DNA of 6,467 nucleotides from Planctomycetaceae bacterium (GTDB lineage: Bacteria; Planctomycetota; Planctomycetia; Pirellulales; Thermoguttaceae), in assembly GCA_031283515.1 (NCBI GenBank), contig JAITBS010000375.1:1-6467 (forward strand), read 5' to 3'. The first letter of the stretch is position 1; each line of letters opens with the position of its first letter. The notes beneath the pieces were generated by a model. The model worked only from the letters and a program-made list of their open reading frames with translations. It was not told where the DNA came from and did no database searches. The position numbers and the translations under genes are program-made. This document shows positions 1 through 5,184 of the stretch, in pieces.

Positions 1-38
1 CTGATAGATTACATAATTTGATGTTTTTTCGGGACTAT

Positions 39-61
39 CCGAAACAATCGGTATTTTTTTT
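39..61 (+). terminator. Possible weak intrinsic terminator of an upstream gene
   Basis: A short hairpin (CCGA at 39-42, loop AACAA, TCGG at 48-51) is followed within two bases by a run of eight T (54-61). The T tract is right for a rho-independent terminator, but the stem has only four pairs, which is short. If real, it would end a + strand gene lying before the window. No coding remnant of such a gene is visible in 1-38. Confidence 0.3.
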
Positions 62-114
62 CGTATTGTAGGGATTGAATGAAGAATATAGAGGAACTAT
101 TTCGAGCAAAATGT

Positions 115-143
115 TTGCTTCAAGATAGTTTATGAGTTATAAT
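115..143 (+). promoter_or_regulatory. Putative sigma70-type promoter of the S41 protease gene
   Basis: A perfect TATAAT -10 box (138-143) lies 17 bases downstream of TTGCTT (115-120), which matches the -35 consensus TTGACA at its first three positions. Transcription would start near 150, giving a leader of about 125 nt before the ATG at 276. The -10 match and spacing are good and the -35 is weak. In AT-rich DNA such matches also arise by chance. Confidence 0.4.
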
Positions 144-149
144 CTTTGA

Positions 150-275
150 ACGGAAAATTGATAAGTTTCCGGTAAACAGAACGCCTGTGGCATTGGGACG
201 CTACTGTTTTTGGCAGGGAAGGATCTCTGGACGAACTGACAATTCCCCCATTTCCCCCTTGAATCAAACACAATT
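150..275 (+). promoter_or_regulatory. Possibly structured 5' leader of the protease gene
   Basis: This stretch has no supportable gene, but it is locally GC-richer (about 54% in 179-262 by hand count) than the AT-rich DNA before it. Potential stems are CGGAAA (151-156) with TTTCCG (166-171), AAACAG (174-179) with CTGTTT (204-209), and CAGGG (214-218) with CTCTG (225-229, one G-U pair). GGGAA (216-220) could instead pair with TTCCC at 243-247 or 252-256, so folds could be mutually exclusive. No Shine-Dalgarno sequence is visible just before the ATG. It could be a regulatory leader, a small RNA or chance pairing. I do not recognise a known riboswitch class. Confidence 0.3.
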
Positions 276-2159
276 ATGAGTCGTCCTTCTTATTATTCAA
301 TTGCTAACTTTTTGTTATATTCCGGTTTTGTTTCCGGAATAATTTTTCTTTTTCCATGTCCAATGATTTGGGCTCAGGTTTCGGAGCCGTCGGTTCCTCG
401 TTTTGTACTTCCGACTCTTTCAACAACCTCATCAGCCAATATTGCGGAACCGCTGAATCCTCCTCAACATCTTTCGAATATTCCGCGATTTGTTGTTCCG
501 CAAAAAAACAGAATCAACGAAATTTTTCCAGAACACCCCGAAATCAATACTTCTACCCATTCCTCAAACACGGAATTATCACATCCGGTTTCACAGGAAG
601 AACTCGATCTTGTGTTGCGTCACGGAATGGAATTGGAAACTGAAGCCCGTTGGATGGATGTTCTGAGCCATTACGAAACGGCATTACAGATTTATCGGAA
701 TGATGATAAATTAATGGATCGTTATCGGATAGCGCGGTTTCATTATGATGTTGGTCGGCGGTTCCACGATTCGAGTTATCTTGACATTGTTTATAAGTCG
801 GGATTTATTGACACGCTGAATTTTTATGAGGAAATTATCTCGCGGATTCAAAAGGATTACGTGGAGGTTCCGAATTGGGACAATCTTTTTCGTCATGGAG
901 TTCAGGATATAAATATTGCCTTATCTGATTCAGGTTTCCGTACGCGTGCCAACCTGAAAACAACACCGGAAAAGATAGATGCTTTTTCCGAAATATTACG
1001 GAAAACTGCTGATGGTTGGGTGATTCGCAACAGAGATGATTTAAAGAACGGAATTTTGCGGTTGACGGAGATGGCGCAACAACAAATTGGTTTGAATCCG
1101 ACAATGATGCTTATGGAATTTACTTGCGGTGTTGTCAACTCGCTGGATCGTTACACCGCGTACTTAACACCAAATCAGTTGAATGATCAGTTTTCATTGA
1201 TTTCCGGTAATCTTGTTGGTCTTGGTGTTGAACTCCGTTCGGATAGAGAATCGTTGTTGATTGTTCGGGTTATTCAGGGTAGTCCGGCTCAAGAAAGCGG
1301 GCTCAAAGACGGAGATCGAATTTTATCTGTTGATGGAATTTCAACAAAAGGACGTGATACCGATAGTGCAGCCGATTTGTTACAAGGTGCCGAAGGAACG
1401 GTTGTACGATTAATGGTTAAATCAGGTATGAAACCGGCACGGGAAATTCAAATTACACGGCGTCAGATTGAAGTTCCAAGTGTTGAAGATGTTCGGATGC
1501 TCAATGATTATCTTGGTTACATTAAGTTGACTGGTTTCCAATCGAAAACCGGTGAAGAAATGAAATCGGCGTTAATTGAACTTGACCGTCAGGGAATGCA
1601 AAGTTTAGTCCTTGATATGCGGCGAAATCCGGGAGGTTTGCTCCAAATCGGAATTGAAGTTGCCAACTTGTTCCTCGATAACGGCGTGATTGTCCGAACA
1701 CGCGGTCGGCAGAATAATTCCGATTTCGCTTATATGGCAACACCGGAACAGACATGGTATGTTCCGTTAATTGTGTTGATTGACGAAGAAAGTGCCAGTG
1801 CTTCGGAAATTGTTGCAGGAGCTATTCGGGATCATAAACGCGGTATCATTATTGGTAAACGCAGTTACGGAAAAGGAACCATTCAACAAATCCTGCCGAT
1901 AAATTCCGCAACTTCAAATCATACGAAAGTAGGACTGAAATTAACAGTGGAGAAGTTTTATTCTCCGCTTGGCTGGTCTTACAGCGGAGTGGGAGTGTCG
2001 CCGGATGTTGCGGTTGAAACAGAAAAACGCTGGAGTTTGGCACGTCCGATCAACGGAGAATTACAAATTCCAGTGATTACGAAAAGTGTTTCAAGCGATT
2101 CCAATGACCCCTTCATCAGGAAGGCAATGATAACCGCTCAAAAAATAATGAACAAATAA
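276..2159 (+). CDS. Secreted S41 (C-terminal processing) protease with TPR-like and PDZ domains
   Basis: This is a serine endopeptidase of family S41 (CtpA/Prc type), which cleaves proteins near their C-termini outside the cytoplasm. Residues 1-33 form a signal peptide: Arg3, a hydrophobic core at about 9-29, and probable cleavage after Ala33 (IWA-QV). A polar, Pro/Ser/Thr-rich linker (34-105) carries two copies of [VI]PRFV[LV]P at 40-46 and 69-75. Residues about 107-165 are helical and TPR-like. The PDZ domain runs about 305-395, with its ligand-binding loop around GLGVEL (315-320). The S41 domain covers about 400-585. It has Ser508 in ESASASEI, Lys533 in YGKGTIQ (the 25-residue Ser-Lys spacing of the family) and Gln537, so the catalytic set is complete. 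The ATG at 276 is chosen because the next in-frame ATG (Met30) would remove the signal peptide; no Shine-Dalgarno precedes it. Two stops in a row (TAA TAA) end the gene. Family assignment is firm; the substrate is unknown. Confidence 0.93.
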   Translation: MSRPSYYSIANFLLYSGFVSGIIFLFPCPMIWAQVSEPSVPRFVLPTLSTTSSANIAEPLNPPQHLSNIPRFVVPQKNRINEIFPEHPEINTSTHSSNTELSHPVSQEELDLVLRHGMELETEARWMDVLSHYETALQIYRNDDKLMDRYRIARFHYDVGRRFHDSSYLDIVYKSGFIDTLNFYEEIISRIQKDYVEVPNWDNLFRHGVQDINIALSDSGFRTRANLKTTPEKIDAFSEILRKTADGWVIRNRDDLKNGILRLTEMAQQQIGLNPTMMLMEFTCGVVNSLDRYTAYLTPNQLNDQFSLISGNLVGLGVELRSDRESLLIVRVIQGSPAQESGLKDGDRILSVDGISTKGRDTDSAADLLQGAEGTVVRLMVKSGMKPAREIQITRRQIEVPSVEDVRMLNDYLGYIKLTGFQSKTGEEMKSALIELDRQGMQSLVLDMRRNPGGLLQIGIEVANLFLDNGVIVRTRGRQNNSDFAYMATPEQTWYVPLIVLIDEESASASEIVAGAIRDHKRGIIIGKRSYGKGTIQQILPINSATSNHTKVGLKLTVEKFYSPLGWSYSGVGVSPDVAVETEKRWSLARPINGELQIPVITKSVSSDSNDPFIRKAMITAQKIMNK

Positions 2160-2313
2160 TAAACAATAGAATGTAAATTATAAATTCAATAAATAACTAT
2201 ACAAACAATTTCTAAACCGATTTTGTGAAGTTCTGTTGTATCATTGTTTCTATTCTCTTGGTTATCAAAAAGAGCAACCAATGACAAGGTAAAATATAAC
2301 GTCGGCATACTGT

Positions 2314-2337
2314 ATTCTGTTTACGATTCTGTTTACG
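2314..2337. repeat. Perfect 12-bp tandem duplication
   Basis: ATTCTGTTTACG occurs twice back to back (2314-2325 and 2326-2337) with no mismatch. It lies about 115 bases upstream of the -35 box of the next gene. It may be a slippage duplication or a pair of protein-binding half-sites. Nothing in the sequence separates these options. Confidence 0.8.
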
Positions 2338-2451
2338 GGATAACTCTAAAACTAAATGTCACTCACTCCAATTACCATCGTTAATCTGATTCGGAACCGC
2401 CTATCAACACCGATTTTTCAGTGAAAAGTTACCTACTTTTTGATTGACGTC

Positions 2452-2481
2452 TTGACGTATTTTTAGAATGTTATCTATAAT
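2452..2481 (+). promoter_or_regulatory. Near-consensus promoter of the GATase1-like gene
   Basis: TTGACG (2452-2457, five of six matches to TTGACA) and a perfect TATAAT (2476-2481) are separated by 18 bases. Transcription would start near 2488, leaving a short leader of about 58 nt. The -35 lies in a direct repeat: TTGACGT also occurs at 2444-2450, directly upstream with one base between. This is the best promoter match in the window. Confidence 0.6.
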
Positions 2482-2492
2482 ATCTATTATAG
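2475..2492. promoter_or_regulatory. Perfect 18-bp dyad overlapping the -10 box (possible operator)
   Basis: CTATAATA (2475-2482), a TC spacer and TATTATAG (2485-2492) form a perfect inverted repeat with 8-bp arms. It covers the whole -10 hexamer and the likely start site, where a dimeric repressor would block RNA polymerase. The arms are almost pure A/T and partly dictated by the TATAAT box, so chance symmetry is a real alternative. Confidence 0.35.
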
Positions 2493-2534
2493 TTTATTTG
2501 AATAAAAATTCCGCTGAAATATTATACCAATTTT

Positions 2535-2540
2535 AAGGAG
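2535..2540 (+). promoter_or_regulatory. Shine-Dalgarno AAGGAG that decides the GATase1-like start
   Basis: AAGGAG lies five bases before the ATG at 2546 but only two before the in-frame TTG at 2543. Spacing therefore favours the ATG. The 11-base string TAAGGAGTATT here (2534-2544) recurs exactly at 3687-3697 in front of fmt. Confidence 0.8.
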
Positions 2541-2545
2541 TATTG

Positions 2546-3376
2546 ATGTACATTTATTTAGGTGATGACGATATAACGCGTGCAGCGTCTTATTTATGTG
2601 GAGTGATGACGTATGCTCAAATTCCCTATGAACGGGTTGACAGTTCCCAAACTCCGCCAGCCCGCTTCACTTCAACTCAATACGATGCATATATTATCAG
2701 CGATTATCCGCAATCACGATTTCTGACCAGTCAGTTAGAATATATTCGCAATACGGTTAGGCAAGGTTCCGGACTTTTAATGATTGGCGGTTGGGAAAGT
2801 TTTCACGGTCAACACGGTGAATATCATGATTCTCCATTGGCAGAAGTGTTGCCGGTGCAGATGCTTAATCAGGATGACCGCCGCAATTTTTCCCAATGGG
2901 CATTGGTTCTCAAACATCACGATCATCCTGTTCTCGAAGGATTACCTTGGGAAAAACCGCCGTTTATTGGAGGACTAAACCAATTTACCCCAAAACCTAA
3001 CACCAATCTGCTTCTCAATGCGGTTACGGCAGATATTCGGATTGTTCAGGAAGACGAAGTGGCTGATTGTAATAATGATAGTATTTTCAATTACATCAGC
3101 AAACCGGTTAAAGAACGTTTTTCCACCTCATTATCCGGCGGTAATGCTCTGTTTCTAACATTTGCCGAAACATTTCCGTTGTTGGTTGCCGGTCAATACG
3201 GAAAAGGCAGAACCGCAGCATTGGCAACAGATGTGGCTCCACATTGGGTTGGAGGATGGGTGGACTGGGGAAAAAAACGAATCCCCCAAAAACTCAATAA
3301 CGGAAATTCCATCGAAGTCGGCGAGGATTATGTACGGTTTTTCTCTCAACTGGTTCGTTGGATCGGTAAACAATAA
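2546..3376 (+). CDS. GATase1-like (DUF1355-type) protein of unknown function
   Basis: The 276-residue soluble protein resembles the class I glutamine amidotransferase-like fold family known as GATase1_like/DUF1355 (Pfam PF07090, COG5426). It has no signal peptide or membrane segment. A Rossmann-like first strand (residues 2-6, YIYLG) opens the fold. The region corresponding to the nucleophile elbow reads MIGGWESFHG (G81, G82, W83, E84, S85, F86), where true amidotransferases have a cysteine. The conserved C-terminal TDVAPHW (228-234) is typical of the family. With no cysteine at the elbow, glutamine hydrolysis is unlikely; a binding or structural role is an inference only. The start is the ATG at 2546, set by AAGGAG spacing. 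The TTG one codon earlier is possible but too close to that site. The gene has its own promoter and long spacers on both sides, so neighbours give no functional clue. Family assignment is from recalled motifs and is fairly secure. Confidence 0.75.
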   Translation: MYIYLGDDDITRAASYLCGVMTYAQIPYERVDSSQTPPARFTSTQYDAYIISDYPQSRFLTSQLEYIRNTVRQGSGLLMIGGWESFHGQHGEYHDSPLAEVLPVQMLNQDDRRNFSQWALVLKHHDHPVLEGLPWEKPPFIGGLNQFTPKPNTNLLLNAVTADIRIVQEDEVADCNNDSIFNYISKPVKERFSTSLSGGNALFLTFAETFPLLVAGQYGKGRTAALATDVAPHWVGGWVDWGKKRIPQKLNNGNSIEVGEDYVRFFSQLVRWIGKQ

Positions 3377-3486
3377 ATAATGTAATATTTCAACAGAATT
3401 TTTGCCAATAACCGATTTCATTTGTTCACAGTCCTGAAGGAATTACTGACTTGATGAGTGTTTGTGTGAATAACGACAAAATTACC

Positions 3487-3535
3487 GTATTTTAGTAGGC
3501 AGGGTAGTTTTCATGTTTTCTTTTTGCTAAAATAC
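3487..3535. repeat. Inverted repeat with 9-bp perfect arms
   Basis: GTATTTTAG (3487-3495) is perfectly complementary to CTAAAATAC (3527-3535). In RNA the stem could continue inward by four more pairs (3496-3499 with 3523-3526), three of them G-U. The loop is long, and the right arm is not followed by a T tract, so it does not look like an intrinsic terminator. It may be a structured RNA segment of the 3' end of the GATase1-like transcript, or chance. Confidence 0.45.
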
Positions 3536-3553
3536 TAAACTCTTTCGTATTAT
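3524..3553 (+). promoter_or_regulatory. Weak promoter candidate for fmt
   Basis: TTGCTA (3524-3529) and TATTAT (3548-3553) are spaced by 18 bases. The -35 matches TTGACA at four of six positions and the -10 matches TATAAT at five of six. Transcription would begin near 3560, about 130 bases before the fmt Shine-Dalgarno. The match is modest in AT-rich DNA. Confidence 0.3.
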
Positions 3554-3563
3554 CGGCGATAAT
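3549..3563. promoter_or_regulatory. 15-bp dyad overlapping the candidate fmt -10 box
   Basis: ATTATCG (3549-3555), a central G and CGATAAT (3557-3563) form a perfect inverted repeat with 7-bp arms. It begins inside the candidate -10 hexamer. It could be an operator or a small hairpin. Its CG-containing arms make it less trivially AT-driven than the dyad at 2475-2492. Confidence 0.35.
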
Positions 3564-3659
3564 TCAATATCAATTACTTAGAGTTAAAATAATAAATTTT
3601 CGCCAATAATGACACAAGATTTAAGAGTTATTCCGAATCATTATCATTCCGCTTTTCAT

Positions 3660-3689
3660 TACTACTACTAATAATACTAATAATAATAA
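3660..3689. repeat. Trinucleotide repeat (TAC/TAA, ten units) abutting the fmt ribosome binding site
   Basis: Ten consecutive TAN units run (TAC)3 (TAA)2 TAC (TAA)4, and the last unit contributes the AA of AAGGAG. Such simple repeats can change length by slippage. Changes in whole units would leave the Shine-Dalgarno and frame intact but would alter the unstructured landing region upstream of it. Confidence 0.75.
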
Positions 3690-3693
3690 GGAG
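3688..3693 (+). promoter_or_regulatory. Shine-Dalgarno AAGGAG before fmt
   Basis: A strong AAGGAG lies in the same 11-base context (TAAGGAGTATT) as in front of the GATase1-like gene. There, ATG follows five bases after it. Here the equivalent position (3699) is ATT and is out of frame with fmt. The nearest in-frame near-cognate codon is ATT at 3695, only one base after the site. Confidence 0.6.
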
Positions 3694-3694
3694 T

Positions 3695-4864
3695 ATTAAT
3701 TTCGCGCAACATTCCAACCCAACCAACAACAAGACCAATAAACGTCTTCAAATTGTTCTATTAGCGACAGGGGCATTTTCTGTTCCTTCGATGCAGGCAA
3801 TTTACAATTCCAATGAATTTGATATTCAGTGCCTTGTAACCAATCCGCTTCGTTACGACAAATTAAACCGGCCGATTATCACTCCGGCTCGTCAATTTGC
3901 CGAACAGCATCATATTGCTATTTCCGAAAAAGAGGATGTTCATTCTCTTGAATTTTTTGATTTTCTTTATTTAATGCGTCCGGATATTCTATTTGTCTGT
4001 GATTTTGGACAGATTCTTTCAAAGCATGTTTTAAGCGGTTCCCTTTTGGGAGGTATTAACCTGCATGGTTCTTTGTTACCGAAATATCGCGGTGCCGCAC
4101 CGGTTCACCGAGCAATTATGAACGGCGAACCGTTCACCGGAATCAGTATCATTCACATGACACCGCAAGTTGACGCCGGACCCGTTATCGCACAAAGTCC
4201 GCCGATTCCGATTCACCCGTTCGAAACAGCAGAAGAACTCGAAGAACGACTCGCTCACTTCGGTGCCGAACTCGTTTTGGAAACGTTGCGAAAAATGGCA
4301 AAAAATGAACCGGTTCGGATTATTGAACAATTTCACGAACTCGCCTCCAAAGCACCGCGTTTGAAAAAAGAAGACGGATTGGTTAATTGGTCAAATTCTT
4401 CGCGTGTTATTTTCAACCATTATCGTGCCATGTCGGTTTGGCCCAAATCGTACACGGATTGGACACGCGAAGACGGAACAAAATTACGATTGATTTTGGG
4501 ACCAATTCTTCCGTTGGATAATTCGTTTCGGGAATTGTTTTGTGAAAACGATAATGATTCGATTTCTGTGGAACCGATGATTGACGCAAAAATGGATAAC
4601 TTGGCAATCTTCCGTGCCCGCCGAAAAAATAAAGATCATTCGCAAAATATTCCGGCACATGCTCACACAACACATCAATCTCTTAAACGTCCGGGTTGGT
4701 GGAAACCGGGAACAGTAATTCGTGCCAATGGTCAGGATTTAATTATCGCTGCCGGCGAAGGAACTGTACAGATTTTGAAAATTCAACCGTCAGGAAAAAA
4801 AATGATTGATGTTCGCGATTTTCTTTTGGGTTATCCCATCAAATCCGGTGACCAACTCGGATAA
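3695..4864 (+). CDS. fmt: Methionyl-tRNA formyltransferase (start codon unresolved)
   Basis: Fmt transfers a formyl group from 10-formyl-tetrahydrofolate to Met on initiator tRNA in the cytoplasm. Counting from the first ATG (3791), the catalytic set is Asn90, His92 (in NLHGSLLP) and Asp128 (in QVDAGP). The His-Asp spacing of 36 matches E. coli Fmt (108/144). KYRGAAP follows, and the C-terminal tRNA-binding domain ends with LKIQPSGKK. The ATG at 3791 cannot be the true start: in-frame DNA before it encodes KRLQIVLLATGAFSVPS, the first strand of the formyltransferase domain (E. coli LRIIFAGTPDF). No ATG, GTG or TTG is in frame back to the stop at 3593. I begin at the near-cognate ATT 3695 beside AAGGAG, giving 389 residues; ATG 3791 gives 357. 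A base error or indel near the start is equally possible. Residues about 243-303 (from 3791) form a polar insertion absent from E. coli Fmt (315 aa). Function is secure, start is not. Confidence 0.9.
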   Translation: MNFAQHSNPTNNKTNKRLQIVLLATGAFSVPSMQAIYNSNEFDIQCLVTNPLRYDKLNRPIITPARQFAEQHHIAISEKEDVHSLEFFDFLYLMRPDILFVCDFGQILSKHVLSGSLLGGINLHGSLLPKYRGAAPVHRAIMNGEPFTGISIIHMTPQVDAGPVIAQSPPIPIHPFETAEELEERLAHFGAELVLETLRKMAKNEPVRIIEQFHELASKAPRLKKEDGLVNWSNSSRVIFNHYRAMSVWPKSYTDWTREDGTKLRLILGPILPLDNSFRELFCENDNDSISVEPMIDAKMDNLAIFRARRKNKDHSQNIPAHAHTTHQSLKRPGWWKPGTVIRANGQDLIIAAGEGTVQILKIQPSGKKMIDVRDFLLGYPIKSGDQLG

Positions 4865-5184
4865 AAAACAAAACAAAAATCCAATTAAAATTACAAATTT
4901 CAGTGTAACTTTTAGTCCGCAGATTACGCAGATGATCGCTGATATTGAGAAATTATTTTTTGAGAATTACGAAACAAACGAAATAAGGAACCAGACAAAA
5001 AGAGAAAAAATGAAAGGCATGGAGATTATATTCAATAAACTTTTTAAAATAATCTGCGAAAATCTGCGTAATCTGCGGACTGAAAATCAACGTAATCTGC
5101 GGACTAGTATTCAAATCAATTAATAAATAGACAGTTACGATTTTTGCTGATACTTGGCTGTTATCCGCTATCAACTAAAAATGT
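4865..5184. other. Intergenic region between fmt and hrpA, mostly a repeat element
   Basis: The first 49 bases are A-rich with no hairpin terminator. A repeat element occupies 4914-5105. The last 79 bases before the hrpA ATG show no clear promoter and no Shine-Dalgarno. An open frame crosses this region (4806-5123), but it starts inside fmt in another frame and simply translates the repeat, so it is not annotated. Confidence 0.7.
4914..5105. repeat. MITE-like inverted-repeat element with ATCTGCG core repeats
   Basis: The left arm (4914-4933) is an exact 20-bp reverse complement of 5062-5081, with 128 bp between. Weaker complementarity continues inward, about 7 of the next 10 bases. The right side carries ATCTGCG four times (5052, 5062, 5071, 5095), and the 15-mer CGTAATCTGCGGACT repeats with a 24-bp period (5067-5081 and 5091-5105). 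The left arm has the reverse heptamer CGCAGAT twice (4918, 4927). There is no transposase and I saw no clear target-site duplication. It may be a non-autonomous mobile element or a dispersed intergenic repeat. If transcribed from fmt it would form a long stem-loop. Confidence 0.75.

Larger units (their letters stand above)
2160..2545. other. Intergenic region between the protease and GATase1-like genes
   Basis: This AT-rich stretch of 386 bases has no supportable gene. It holds an interrupted inverted repeat (TTGGTT 2258-2263 with AACCAA 2276-2281), a 12-bp tandem duplication (2314-2337), a small hairpin (TTTTC 2415-2419 with GAAAA 2423-2427) and the promoter, dyad and ribosome binding site listed separately. 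I see no convincing rho-independent terminator after the protease: the inverted repeat lacks a following T tract. Confidence 0.7.
3377..3694. other. Intergenic region between the GATase1-like gene and fmt
   Basis: This AT-rich spacer holds two inverted repeats, a weak promoter-like pair, a trinucleotide repeat and a Shine-Dalgarno sequence, listed separately. Short open frames occur (ATG at 3609, 20 codons, ending in the TAC/TAA repeat). I see no family resemblance in them and do not annotate them. No clear terminator follows the GATase1-like gene. Confidence 0.65.

Noticed and set aside
79..135. Short open frame of 18 codons (ATG at 79)
   Set aside because: Too short, no Shine-Dalgarno, no recognisable sequence, and it lies upstream of and across the candidate protease promoter.
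170..230. Resemblance to a cyclic-di-GMP-I (GEMM) riboswitch: GGTAAAC followed by GGGACGC
   Set aside because: Only these two short strings match. The second conserved hairpin and the tetraloop-receptor parts are not found, so I do not call a riboswitch.
2258..2281. TTGGTT/AACCAA inverted repeat as terminator of the protease gene
   Set aside because: The stem has only six pairs, the loop is 12 bases, and no T tract follows.
3609..3671. Short open frame of 20 codons (ATG at 3609) upstream of fmt, considered as a frameshifted true fmt start
   Set aside because: It would add about 45 unneeded residues before the formyltransferase fold and needs a frameshift. It ends within the trinucleotide repeat and resembles no known peptide.
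4806..5123. Open reading frame of 105 codons overlapping the end of fmt
   Set aside because: It begins inside fmt in another frame. Its C-terminal part is only a translation of the ATCTGCG repeats, and there is no ribosome binding site or family resemblance.
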